From Centropus unirufus (Eukaryota > Chordata > Aves > Cuculiformes > Centropidae): 64,000 nucleotides of DNA. This document shows positions 37,916-47,399 of the stretch, piece by piece. A program made the translations under genes and the position numbers. The first letter of the stretch is position 1. Every line of letters starts with the position of its first letter. Below the pieces are notes generated by a model. That model saw nothing but the letters and a program-made list of their open reading frames with translations. It had not been told where the DNA came from and did no database searches. The DNA is taken from assembly GCA_013397695.1 (NCBI GenBank), contig VYZI01000126.1, positions 1,054,962-1,118,961 on the forward strand. The letters run 5' to 3'.

Positions 37916-37921
37916 GGGCGG
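37916..37921 (+). promoter_or_regulatory. NFKBIA: GC box GGGCGG
   Basis: A consensus Sp1-type GC box lies between the two proximal kappaB sites. Confidence 0.5.
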
Positions 37922-37933
37922 CTCCTCCCCCGC

Positions 37934-37943
37934 AGAAATCCCC
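37934..37943. promoter_or_regulatory. NFKBIA: Second proximal kappaB-like site AGAAATCCCC
   Basis: One base off the consensus (GGGGATTTCT on the minus strand). The same AGAAATCCCC word stands in the equivalent position in the human promoter as I recall it. Confidence 0.65.
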
Positions 37944-37953
37944 TCTGCGGGCC

Positions 37954-37960
37954 GTATATG
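37954..37960 (+). promoter_or_regulatory. NFKBIA: TATA-like box GTATATG
   Basis: TATAT follows the kappaB/GC-box module, about 10 bases after the second kappaB site. With normal spacing, transcription would start near 37983-37990, leaving a 5' UTR of only about 15-20 bases. The ATG inside this box is in frame with the protein but would not be transcribed. Confidence 0.6.
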
Positions 37961-38002
37961 CGCAGCGCCGCCGCCGCCGCCGCTCACTCCCCGCGCCCCG
38001 CG

Positions 38003-38226
38003 ATGCTCAGCGCCCGCCGCCCCGCCGAGCCGCCCGCCATGGGCGGCCAGGAGCAAGGCAAGAAGGAGCGCCAGGGCGGGATCCCGCCCGACGACCGCCA
38101 CGACAGCGGCCTGGACTCCATGAAGGAGGAGGAGTACCAGCAGCTGGTCAGGGAGCTGGAGGACATCCGCCTGCAGCCCCGCGAGCCGCCCGCCTGGGCG
38201 CAGCAGCTCTCGGAGGACGGGGACAC
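38003..38226 (+). CDS. NFKBIA: NFKBIA coding exon 1 (residues 1-75)
   Basis: It carries the signal-response domain: Lys20/Lys21, the DSGLDS phosphodegron, Tyr45 and the export-signal-like LVRELEDIRL, and ends in EDGD at the border of the first ankyrin repeat. The donor is GTAAGT at 38227. The last codon (Thr75) is split after two bases. Confidence 0.96.
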
Positions 38227-40904
38227 GTAAGTGGGATCGGGATGCGCGGGGATCGGGATGCGCGGGGATCGGGATGCGCGGGGATCGGGATGCGCGGGGA
38301 TCGGGATGCGCGGGGATCGGGATGCGCGGGCACGGGATGCGCGGGCACGGGATGCGCGGCCGGGCGGGATGGAGGCGCCGGCGCGGCGGGGAGGCCAGGG
38401 TGGAAAGTCCCTGGAGCGGCGCCAGGAGGGGCGGCTCCGCGCCGTGGAAAGCCCCGGCGTTGCGAGAGGCGCCTGCTGGGGGGGACAGGGAGGGGGGAAA
38501 CGTGGGGTCCCGGGGCTTGTAGAGTGAGATCTTGGGGGTTTTAACGTGAGTCGTTGAATTGTGGTGGCTTTGTTGTTCTAGTTTTCTCCACTTGGCGATT
38601 ATTCACGAGGAGAATGCCCTGAGCCTGGAGGTGATCCGGCAGGCAGCCGGGGACCACGCTTTTCTGAACTTCCAGAACAACCTCAGCCAGGTACTTTCAC
38701 CTCTGCAGCTTCAGGTCTGGGCCAGCCCACACCACCCCTACAACAGCCCTCTGGGGAATTCCCCCCACAAAAGTCCTTTGTAAAATACGCTTCGATGGGT
38801 GGATGTTAAATCCAACCCTACATTCAGGAAAGTCCCCAGCTGGCTCCAGCCGGTGTTAGCACAACACTTCCTCTTCCCCAGGAGTGGCGCTTAGCGCCTA
38901 CGTTTTTCAAATGTGATGCAATGGGCTGCATCCCTCTTCTCTGGGATGTTAATGATACCCTTCGTGTGGACCGCGTGGTAGTCACAGAGCCCCGAGTTCA
39001 TCGCTTGCAGGCTAAGGGCGACTGTACAACTGTGTTGAGAAGCATAAAGATCTGAGCTTCTGGAGGGGGTTTTTAATTGTGGACACAAATCACCAAGGGG
39101 TCAGTTTGTCCAGATGTTGCTGCTGAGTTTGCAGTGTACCTAACGGGTCTGTCTTTTGCCTGCAGACTCCTCTTCACCTGGCAGTGATCACTGATCAACC
39201 CGAAATTGCTGAGCATCTTCTGAAGGCCGGATGTGACCTCGAAATCAGGGACTTCCGAGGAAACACTCCTCTGCACATAGCCTGCCAGCAGGGCTCTCTC
39301 AGGAGCGTCAGCGTCCTCACTCAGTACTGCCAGCCACACCACCTCCTCGCTGTCCTGCAGGCGACCAACTACAATGGTATGGGCACACTGTCGGACATCA
39401 GTGTCAGCGGACTGTAGGGAGGGTAGGGTTGATGGCCCATAACGCTCAAAGATCTCTGGAGAGGTGGAGAAGGATCATTATGCCAGTTGGAGAGTTGAGG
39501 AGCCCAAAGAACATAGCAGTGTCTGACTTCTTAGAAAGTCACTCTCTTGTGACAGTAAGGTCTTCTTACTGTTGATTATTGGCCCTTATGGCTTTGAATT
39601 CTCCAATTTTATTGAGTACTTTTGCAGTGCTCCTTTTTCTTTAAGTTACAATAAGTTGCAGTCAAATACTAGAATAAAGCATCTAAGAAATATTTCCACA
39701 ATCCAGCCTTGTTATTCATACTTACTGGAAGCTGGAAAGCACATCTCTAAACACCCTTTTGTCATGGATGAATCGCAGACTTAGATATTGTCCTGTCTCC
39801 TGGGCTTCAATGGAATGGTAGGGCATTAGGTTAGACTTACTTAGGTTTTCCTTCGTTTGTGTTTTGCAGGACATACATGTCTCCATTTGGCATCTATTCA
39901 AGGATACCTGGCTATCGTCGAGTACTTGCTGTCTTTGGGAGCAGATGTAAATGCTCAGGTATGTAATGCATACTGTGAATTTAGCTGAGCCAGAGCTGCG
40001 TAGTTGTAAGAATCAACAGGTCTGGCACCAGCTCTGGCTCTCCTAATGTGCCAAACCTTGTGTTATTTTTCACCCAGGAGCCATGCAATGGCAGAACGGC
40101 ACTACATTTGGCTGTTGACCTCCAGAATTCAGACCTGGTGTCGCTTCTGGTGAAACATGGAGCAGACGTGAACAAAGTGACCTACCAGGGCTATTCCCCC
40201 TATCAGCTCACGTGGGGAAGAGACAATTCCAGCATACAGGAACAGCTGAAGCAGCTGACCACAGCCGACCTGCAGATGTTGCCAGAAAGTGAAGACGACG
40301 AGAGCAGTGAATCGGAGCCTGAGTTCACAGAAGATGAAGTAAGTGGCTGTTTGCACCTTTTCAAGAGAAGGGGAAAGTCCTACCCCTTGTAGTTCTGGGT
40401 TTTTTTGAAGGTGTCACTCTGATGACATGCCCCAGGGGCCTCTTATCTATAGCACAGACAGGTTCAGATAGCCCATGAAGTAAAGTTACGTTATCAACCA
40501 TCAACAAGATGGCAGATAGGACAAGCATATAAATAGAATAAATTTAAGAATAAAACACAAAAAATAACACGAGGGAATGGAGGTTAACTTTGCACAGCAT
40601 GGTTCTCTGAATACTGTTCTGTTGCTGACACCTACAGAACCTTGTGAGATAAAATTTTAAGGTGGGTGGTTTTCTCTTCTGCAGCATTTGTTTTTCCAAC
40701 GTGTTCAGTGCTGTTAAGCAGCAAATATAAACATTTTGGTGTAGACATTTTATAGCTACTGAAGTCAGGGCATGCAGGATTTGGCAGTTATCCCAGAGTG
40801 GATGTGATACTCCCAGTAACAATTTTGTTCTAACAGCTTTCTGTTTTTTCTTGCAGCTTATGTATGATGACTGCCTTATTGGAGGACGACAGCTGGCATT
40901 TTAA
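38003..40904 (+). CDS. NFKBIA: NF-kappaB inhibitor alpha (IkappaB-alpha), six coding exons
   Basis: The product binds NF-kappaB (RelA/p50) dimers through ankyrin repeats, masks their nuclear import signal and holds them in the cytoplasm until IKK triggers its proteasomal destruction. Joining 38003-38226, 38582-38690, 39166-39376, 39870-39958, 40078-40338 and 40857-40904 gives 942 bases, 313 residues plus stop, close to the 317 of human. All introns are GT-AG and frames join exactly. Residues 30-39 DDRHDSGLDS are the degron, with Ser35 and Ser39 as IKK targets; Lys20/Lys21 correspond to the ubiquitinated lysine pair; Leu48-Leu57 matches the N-terminal export signal. Ankyrin motifs TPLH or equivalents occur at 112, 145, 184 and 218. 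An acidic PEST tail covers 280-298. The start at 38003 gives MLSARRPAEPP, the avian N terminus; a second ATG (codon 13) has a better context. kappaB sites in the promoter indicate feedback induction by NF-kappaB. Confidence 0.97.
38235..38360. repeat. 16-bp minisatellite in NFKBIA intron 1
   Basis: Six perfect head-to-tail copies of GATCGGGATGCGCGGG fill 38235-38330. Two 15-bp variants, CACGGGATGCGCGGG, follow at 38331-38360, the last with one change at its final base. The array begins eight bases into the intron, just after the donor. Perfect identity of the six units implies recent expansion or continuing homogenisation, or a local assembly artefact. Confidence 0.95.
38402..38411 (-). promoter_or_regulatory. 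NFKBIA: Intron 1 kappaB site (GGGACTTTCC on minus strand)
   Basis: GGAAAGTCCC, identical to the upstream site at 37643, lies 42 bases after the minisatellite. Confidence 0.5.
38446..38455 (-). promoter_or_regulatory. NFKBIA: Intron 1 kappaB site (GGGGCTTTCC on minus strand)
   Basis: GGAAAGCCCC fits the GGGRNNYYCC consensus on the minus strand, 35 bases after the preceding site. Confidence 0.4.
38582..38690 (+). CDS. NFKBIA: NFKBIA coding exon 2 (residues 75-111)
   Basis: It encodes the first ankyrin repeat (FLHLAIIHEE...). The acceptor is TTGTTCTAG. The donor is CAG/GTACTT at 38691, a weak match to the usual donor. The exon ends on a whole codon (Gln111). Confidence 0.95.
38827..38836 (-). 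promoter_or_regulatory. NFKBIA: Intron 2 kappaB site (GGGACTTTCC on minus strand)
   Basis: This is a third copy of GGAAAGTCCC, 136 bases into intron 2. Confidence 0.4.
39166..39376 (+). CDS. NFKBIA: NFKBIA coding exon 3 (residues 112-182)
   Basis: It encodes ankyrin repeats two and three (TPLHLAV at 112, TPLHIAC at 145) and ends in ATNYNG. The acceptor is TTGCCTGCAG and the donor GTATGG. The Gly182 codon is split after its first base. Confidence 0.95.
39870..39958 (+). CDS. NFKBIA: NFKBIA coding exon 4 (residues 182-211)
   Basis: It encodes the fourth ankyrin repeat (HTCLHLAS ... LLSLGADVNAQ). The acceptor is GTTTTGCAG and the donor GTATGT. It ends on a whole codon. Confidence 0.95.
40078..40338 (+). 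CDS. NFKBIA: NFKBIA coding exon 5 (residues 212-298)
   Basis: It encodes the fifth ankyrin repeat (TALHLAV), the divergent sixth (SPYQLTWGR) and the acidic PEST segment PESEDDESSESEPEFTEDE, whose Ser and Thr residues correspond to the casein-kinase-2 sites that govern basal turnover. The donor is GTAAGT. Reading on into the intron would add 17 residues before a stop at 40390-40392. Confidence 0.95.
40857..40904 (+). CDS. NFKBIA: NFKBIA coding exon 6 (residues 299-313)
   Basis: The final exon encodes LMYDDCLIGGRQLAF and a TAA stop, the counterpart of the short C-terminal tail (YDDC..GG) of other IkappaB-alpha proteins. The acceptor is a strong polypyrimidine tract ending TTGCAG. Confidence 0.94.
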   Translation, partial: LMYDDCLIGGRQLAF

Positions 40905-41590
40905 AGAAGAGCTTTCTGTGAAGTGACTGTGTACATATGTATAGAAAAAGGACTGACTTTCTTCATTTAAAAAAGAAGTCACACTGCAGAGGGAAAAACC
41001 AGGGGGAAAATGCCACACTGCCCAGCAAGGAGCATGTTACTGTAACAGGCCAGTTCCAGGTTCTGGCATGTGTTTGAATACAGGAGCGAGATGTGTAACG
41101 TCAGTAAAGATCTGTGGTTATTCACACCACCTGACAAAGAGCCACATAGCCAAATCTTCTCAGCCCTGTGAAGGCAGCAGGCTCCACATCCAACGTGCTC
41201 ATTACGGAGAGCTGTCCTGTGGCCTTAAGTACCATGAGGAACACATCCTCTTATGGCGAGGCATACCGACACCCCATCTTCTTGGAGACTGTGTTTGTGT
41301 TGGGCTGGTGGCATGCCCTGGCCTTGCCGCCTGACCCCAGCTGCTCTTGGTGGGGTGTCCCAGGTGGAGTTGTCAAACCCCAGGACTGCTGACCTCCTGG
41401 CTGTTAGGAGAAAGTAGCAATCATGTTAACTGTGGGCATTGAAAACTGTGTGTTTCACACCATGTGTGTCATAATTGCTACACTTTTTAGCAATTGTATA
41501 TTGTGTAAATTCTGTACATTTTCTGTTTATAATTATTTTGGTACATGTGAGATGTGTATTTATTAAAAAAAGTCAGATTATTCTGTACCT
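40905..41590 (+). other. NFKBIA: NFKBIA 3' untranslated region
   Basis: About 680 bases run from the stop codon to the likely cleavage point after the ATTAAA signal. The last 130 bases are AT-rich and include TATTTATTA at 41557-41565, a destabilising AU-rich-element type core, which fits the short-lived inducible mRNA. A CpG-poor mixed segment at 41.07-41.39 kb holds unrelated open frames of no significance. Confidence 0.8.
41562..41567 (+). terminator. NFKBIA: Polyadenylation signal ATTAAA
   Basis: ATTAAA sits at the end of the AT-rich tail of the 3' UTR. A TCTGTACCTGGTCTGTG stretch follows within 25 bases and can serve as the downstream GU-rich element. Confidence 0.75.
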
Positions 41591-42028
41591 GGTCTGTGAA
41601 GTGATTCGTTGCCTACCTCGTTGTCCTGGGATATATGGGAATCCAGCTGGTTTGCTTTTTAAGAAACATTTAACACCTGGTAGACCCAGAGGGTTGTAGG
41701 GTTGGGGGTTTTAGGTGGTTCACCTCAGCAGCAGTAAGTCATCTAAGGAACTGGCAGCACTCTGCCCTTCTGCTGCATCTAATTTTGGAAGCAGACGTAG
41801 GTGTTGTTTCCTGTGCCCGTTGCAGCAAGCGGGTTAGGGGCTGGGATTCCCCCTCTATCACGCAAGCATCAGGGTGCCTGGCTGCTAGAGAAGGGTTTTG
41901 AGGCCGTCTGTGGTTCAGCAGCTCTTGCCAGGGGGAGTGGGATGTTTGCAACGCAGCCTCACACCCGCCTCTCGTTTATCACCTGGCCAGGCTCCAGTTT
42001 GAACTCAGACACTTCTGGATTTTCCAAC

Positions 42029-42038
42029 GGGGATTTCC
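42029..42038 (+). promoter_or_regulatory. Downstream kappaB consensus GGGGATTTCC
   Basis: A perfect kappaB decamer about 450 bases past the NFKBIA cleavage site. A near-match (TGGATTTTCC) precedes it by 12 bases. Single consensus hits are expected by chance at this window size. Confidence 0.25.
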
Positions 42039-45000
42039 ACGGGAAGAAGGAGTACACACCCTGGAACACGTGCTGCTGCCTTCCACCCCTACAACTCAGG
42101 CACTGGGCCTTCCCCGCTCCCTGCTGTGGGAGCTACAGTTCTCCTAGTCCAATTCACAGCAGTGGAAGATGTGACTTCAGCCCGCCTCAGTTATTCCTGC
42201 TTGTTTCTCTCCAGCATTCAGGCAGACAGAGCCACTTTGTTCAAATCCTCGACTGCACCCCATTATCTGCTGGCAGCGTAGTCACCCCGCAGGACTAAGT
42301 TTAGCCTGCTGTGTGGCCACGTAAAGGATGGATTGCATGAAGGGTGACCGTGCCCTGTGTCTTCTGTGCCACAGCCCCTAGGACAGGGCCAGAGTGCAGC
42401 AGTGATGTTGACGCAGGACCCGGCTCTGCCAAGAGCGTTGGCCAGGAGACTTCTGTGCTGCTGGCACCCTGTCTGGCCCAGGCTGCTGGAGAAGGCTGTG
42501 GCTCCAGGACACCCATTCCTTTTTCTGCCCTGCTCTTCTCGAGGGGTTCCCAACACACAACTGATCTAAGGAGGGGTCTCTGGTATGAGGAAGAGCAGCA
42601 CAGCTGGCTAGGTGCTTCCTAATTTGCATGGGAGCCAAAGGCCATTGTGGAAAGGATTACATAAAATTGTCATCCTGAGTCATTTTTATTTCCCTTCTCA
42701 TCGCATGAGCATATCTCAAGTGCATGCACTGAAACTTCCTTCTGGCAGACAGGCCCATGCTTACATTTCAAACCTGCAGAGTTTTCCAGGTGTGGGGCAG
42801 GGTGGGAATCTGCCAAACCCTTCTATTTCTTGGGGACTCACCCTGCACTCTGTACAACTGCACAATCCCAGATGATGATGTGGGCTGGTGCGTGCGTGTC
42901 TGTGCGTACCAACCTGCTGCTACAGATTTTTCTCCAGCAAAAAGTCCCAGGTGATGAACTTTCAGTCCTTCTTGACTGAACACGACATTGCCACGGCTGG
43001 ACACAAGAGAAGGTGACGTTCCTCTCATTAGTTACGCTTCGGTTTCCCCCTTGCAAAACAGGGGCTGGAAATGCTGTCGAGGCCCTGCAGAGGCATTCCC
43101 CGGCTGTAGATATCAGTGTTCTGAAAGGGCTTGGGTACATGGCTGGACCTGGTATGCAAATATTTAAATAGATACCATCAGAAGGCAAATACTTTTTATT
43201 CGAAGGCCAGAGGGAGGGAGGAAAGTGCCCTGATCAGTAGTGCCAGATTGGTCAAGTAGTTTCTGAGGCAGCACATGTTCTCTGCTGGCTGTTGCAACAT
43301 TCAGACAAACCCTATCTGAGGAAGGTGCTGCCTTGCAAGGTTGTAACCGTGCAAGAATTCTGTAATGGCTTAACACATTAAACAAAGGCTTATTTTACAA
43401 GGAAGCTTTGCAGCTGAACAGGTCATTGCCCAGCTACTGCATGCAGGGTATGTTTGCTACTGTTTGCCTCCGCCACTCACGCACAAGTAACCCGGTATCA
43501 TACGCAGAGGAACCACAGGTAAAGCAGAAATTAAGGTGAGAACCTGTTAGCAAAATAGGTTGGGGCATGTTGTATATTTGTGCGTTGCTGACATGGCCTA
43601 AGCAGTGCAGAGCTTTGCCTGTTTGCTTGGTGATGTAATGAGATTGTCTAATGCAGGCCACCCTCTTGCACCTCAAGTTTCAAACACATGCCCTTCACTG
43701 CTGCGTGCCCTCCCTGTCTCTGGCTTTTTCTCACCTGTGCCATTAGAAGGATTTTTCTGAGGATGGTTTTGATGCTTTCATGCTACCTGCTTGGCAGGTA
43801 TGTTGCATGGCCCTGTTTGTAGGACTTGGAGCAAGAACTTCTTACACGTTCATTCTGCCAGCATCACCCTTTCCTCATTCAACTGCTGCTATGAGCAGCA
43901 ACCTTGCTCTTGGTTGTCCTCCTGCCAGAGCTTCCCGGCACTTGGCCCAGGGTTCAAAATTCTCTTCCAGAACCTTTGCCACATGCCCTGGGTGGCTCAG
44001 AAAGCTTCAAGAACAGCCACGCTGCTGCAGATCAAGGTTCTGTGAAGTTCAGTTTTAGTTTCCTGATTCTGACCCCTCTCTCCTTTAACCTCCTGCCCCT
44101 CCCCTGATCCTGCCATGCCTGTGTGCTCTGCTCCTACTGCCCTCTGCACCTGTATCTGCCTCTGCCTGCTCTTTTCTCCCTTCCAGTGTGAGTAACTTTC
44201 CACATCTCCCCCTCCCCTCTTCTGCAACACCAGCTCACCAGGAAACTCATTCATCCATCAGGACATTGCTCAGCATGAGGCTGCATTTTCGTTTCCAGCC
44301 TTTCCCCACTGTCCATTATTGTAAATCTCTTTGATGATCCTGCAGGGATATTCCCATACTTCCTCATATTACTCACAAAGAGCTGAACTCCCTACTTCCT
44401 CCTGCACCCTCCTCATCCTCCTTGCACTCCAAGTACCCTGCATCCACCTGGTGGACTTACCTACCTGCCCGCCTCAGTGGGACTCAATGGCCCAGAAGGC
44501 AATGAGACCACCAGGACCCTTAATCTAGCTCCAAAAACAGCAGCCCCATTGCTTCAGTTCAAATTTGGGTGAGCAAGTTGGTTGAGCAAGGGAAGACGTT
44601 GTGGTCTTCAAGGAGGAGGAGGGCAAGTATCATTTGTGACTTGTTTTAATGGAAAATCTCCAGTGATGGTGGACTCTGGGCCAGGCAGAGGCCCAGCAGA
44701 GGTAATTTTTCCTGCCAAAGCTGAGGTGTGGAAATAATTATCTGGTTGCTCCTAGAAGGAAGCATTGCAGAACAGAGTGCAGGGATGGCAGGGCAGACCT
44801 TCCCCCTGTACGAAAGCCCACCCCCACTGAAGTGGAGGCGGTGGAGGGGCTTTTTCAGCAGTGCCTTGCCCCTAGCAATGGCACTTTGCTGGAGATCAAC
44901 AGCTGTCCAGGATCCCAAGGGATGAGGGAGCAGGGAAGTCCTGTCCTCTCACACCAGCCAGGGTGGCACATGCCACTGGGATGGCTGCTGCACTGACTCT

Positions 45001-45262
45001 CCCTATGTCCAACAAGCACCTGTCACAGTTCTGGCACCTCTCGCTTCTCATCCCTTCAGGAACCTCTGTAAAGCATTAACGCCAGGGCCAAAAGGCTCCT
45101 TTTAAACACTGACCCATTTATCAGGCCACAGTGTAAAACTCAAAAGTCCAGAGGGGCTGAAACAGAGACTCCCCCAGCACCATGGAGTTCTGGCTGCCCT
45201 CCTTCCCTTTGCTCCAGCGCTCCGATTTTCCCAGGACCATCTCCTTCTCCGGTTTTTCAAGC

Positions 45263-45426
45263 GGGACTTCCCAGTCCCTGTCAGAAGAAGGCTGGGGTTT
45301 TCCCCACTCACTCCTTTCTGCAGTCTGACCCTTTATAGCAGCCGCAAGCTATGCCAGGATCCTCTGTCTCTCCCGAAGCAGGAGTGCAGCCTCCTGCCTG
45401 CCCACTGCCAGACCCAGGGACTTCCC
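45263..45426 (+). promoter_or_regulatory. Pair of kappaB consensus words GGGACTTCCC
   Basis: The identical decamer occurs at 45263-45272 and 45417-45426, 154 bases apart in the same orientation, about 3.7 kb downstream of NFKBIA. This could be a distal kappaB element, or coincidence. Confidence 0.25.
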
Positions 45427-45970
45427 TGCTCCAGAAGAACAGTCCTGCAACCTTTTAATTTAAATCCCTTTTCCCATATCCAGGTTTCACTAGTTCACAT
45501 CCATTTTTCTGCCCATCTTTCAAGGGAATATCTTCATCCCTGCAGCTGGAAGCAGAAGATGAGAAAATACGTGCAAAGTGCTGCACAAAAGGAAGGGGAT
45601 TTGCACCACCCACATGCCCCGAGAACATTTGACCTCCACCTCATCTCAAACAGGCCATGAAATTTCCTGAGTTGCAGTAAAAACCCCAACATTTCCTGCC
45701 TGTCCATCCACCCCAGGCCTCTCCATGCTCCCATCCTTGCAGCCCTGACCCTCAGCAGCAGCAGCAGATGGAAGTGCATGGTGCTGAGCTGCTGGACTAC
45801 CCCACCACGGCAGTGGAAAGCTCATAAAGTGCTCCCGTCTTGACAATCCCTCTTCCAGGACCGAGCTCAAGCCTATGGAAAGAATTGTGTTTAAATGGGG
45901 TTAGTGGGAGCAGTGCAGGAGGCTGGCAGGCTTTGCCCGTGGTTGGCCAGATTTAAACAGGTAATCAATG

Positions 45971-46176
45971 CCTTACATTGTAAGCACGTCCATCATTCAA
46001 TGCCACTGTACGTGGCTTCTTACCATCATCAGAAGGAAAAGGTTATCTCTGCAGCCATTCCACTTCACTGAATTTACTGCTGGACCCTTGAATGCTGCCA
46101 ACAGGAATGGCGTATTCCTTGTAAGCACAGGGCAAAGCGCTGTGGAGCCTTGTTGATCCTTTTGCTCCATGTACAG
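45971..46176. repeat. Duplicated 205-bp unit, copy A
   Basis: This 206-bp sequence recurs at 47400-47603 in the same orientation. By hand alignment there are 13 substitutions, mostly transitions, and one 2-base indel (CA, in GCCAACAGG here against GCCAAGG). Flanks on either side do not match. I do not recognise it as a known avian repeat, RNA gene or gene fragment. On the minus strand this copy has two in-frame stops and a frameshift relative to copy B. Confidence 0.85.
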
Positions 46177-47399
46177 CAATGAGAGCAGGAGGGCACGTTC
46201 AGCAGCTGTGAAATGGCAAGAAGGCAGAGGGGGAAATGGCAACAGCGCCACGGGGGTGCAAAAGCAAGGTGAGACACCACTGGCAGCAGACAGGGGTCCA
46301 GCAGGTGCTCTGGGAAGCCTCTTCCTAAAAACAGCCACTGCGAGGGGCAGAAGACAAGAGGACTGAGAGGCATCACCTGGTGGCTCTGTGCCACAAGTGG
46401 GACCACAGGCATTTCTCATGTGCAGAAGGTGTGAGCCCAGCTGCACTGCAGCATCCCGGGAATGAGTGCCAATATCTCCAAATTTTCTGCTTTGAATTTA
46501 AGAACAAGTAGAATAACTGAAAGTAGGGGTTTTTTTCCATTTTGCAAAGTCAAAAAAGGTTTTGTTCCACTTTGTTTCAGTTAGGAAGAATGTATTGCTT
46601 TTAAAAAAATTGTATTATTAAAATCATATTGAGAACTTCCCAACTGAAAAAGATTACTTTTGTAGACTAAGAAAACAAGAATTTATTTCATTACTTTTTC
46701 TTACTCATTGGAAAATTTAGGTGTTTTGTTTCTCACACACCTAGAAAGTTTTTTCTCCTAAGCTCCTGCGGTTGCAGCAAAGAATTTCCTCTCCTATTTT
46801 TCTCCTGAGTCATGTGAACGGGGCATACCTCTGAGGTGGGGCTTAGCATGTCATCTCTGGAAAGCCAAGCCCCACATTTACATCCAATTGCCATCAATAT
46901 AACGGCTATTAGACTCATGCTTCCATAGGGCCACATCTCCAGTTGGCCTTAGAGCTCGCAGCCTTCTATCAAGTCTCCTTGGTTGCCTCTTGCCATCACA
47001 GCATCCACCCCCTCTCGCGCACATATAACCTATTCCCTCAGCCCATTGCCTCCATCTTTTGGCTACTCTAAATACGCCACAAAGAAAACTCAGCTCATGG
47101 AGGCGATGATTTCAAAACTGGTTCTGAGGACACTCTTCTGTGGAAAGTTTGGAGCTGCAATTGAATCCATGGCAAGTGTACAGCTCCTGGCAGGTAAGCC
47201 AATGCTGATTCTGACAGCAACCACTGTCTGGCTGCTGGACATTTTGCCCACGACTTCGACCGTATCTAGGGGCTAATCCAAACCATGGAGTGAAGCCAAC
47301 ACACATGACTCAGGGAGCGTTAGGTATTTCCCATGCATATGCTTTTATTCAGCAATAAAGCAAACACAGCTCAACGTGTTCTCTTCCTGGAGGCAAGTC
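46177..47399. other. Spacer between the two duplicated units
   Basis: About 1.2 kb with no recognised gene, AT-rich at 46.48-46.74 kb. A 98-codon + strand frame (46983-47276) is unremarkable. The spacer shows no retroviral coding sequence, so the flanking repeats do not look like LTRs. Confidence 0.4.

Larger units (their letters stand above)
37095..38470. promoter_or_regulatory. NFKBIA: NFKBIA promoter CpG island
   Basis: A long GC- and CpG-rich domain covers the proximal promoter, exon 1 and the start of intron 1. Very long open frames cross it on both strands (37049-38101 minus, 37285-38544 plus), but they are low in sequence complexity and one overlaps exon 1 out of frame, so they come from the lack of stops in GC-rich DNA. 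The core promoter lies at 37901-37960 and further kappaB motifs lie both upstream and in the introns. Confidence 0.85.
41591..45970. other. Intergenic DNA downstream of NFKBIA
   Basis: No exon is recognised. kappaB consensus words occur at 42029-42038 (GGGGATTTCC), 45263-45272 and 45417-45426 (both GGGACTTCCC). About 44.05-44.45 kb is pyrimidine-rich. The open frames here (for example 41801-42298 +) are unrecognised and not convincing. Confidence 0.4.

Noticed and set aside
37958..38002. In-frame upstream ATG adding 15 residues to IkappaB-alpha
   Set aside because: The ATG is part of the TATA-like box and the added residues are mostly an Ala run from (GCC)n. The protein homologous to other birds begins at 38003.
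37049..38101. 350-codon minus-strand open frame antisense to NFKBIA exon 1
   Set aside because: It lies wholly in the CpG island, is made of Ala, Gly, Pro and Arg, overlaps a proven exon on the other strand and matches no family. Stop codons are rare in such DNA.
37285..38544. 419-codon plus-strand frame through the NFKBIA promoter
   Set aside because: It reads exon 1 out of frame, runs through the minisatellite and the splice donor, and has no recognisable domain. It is a GC-composition effect.
41801..42298. 165-codon plus-strand frame downstream of NFKBIA
   Set aside because: No family resemblance, and it does not start at a plausible exon boundary.
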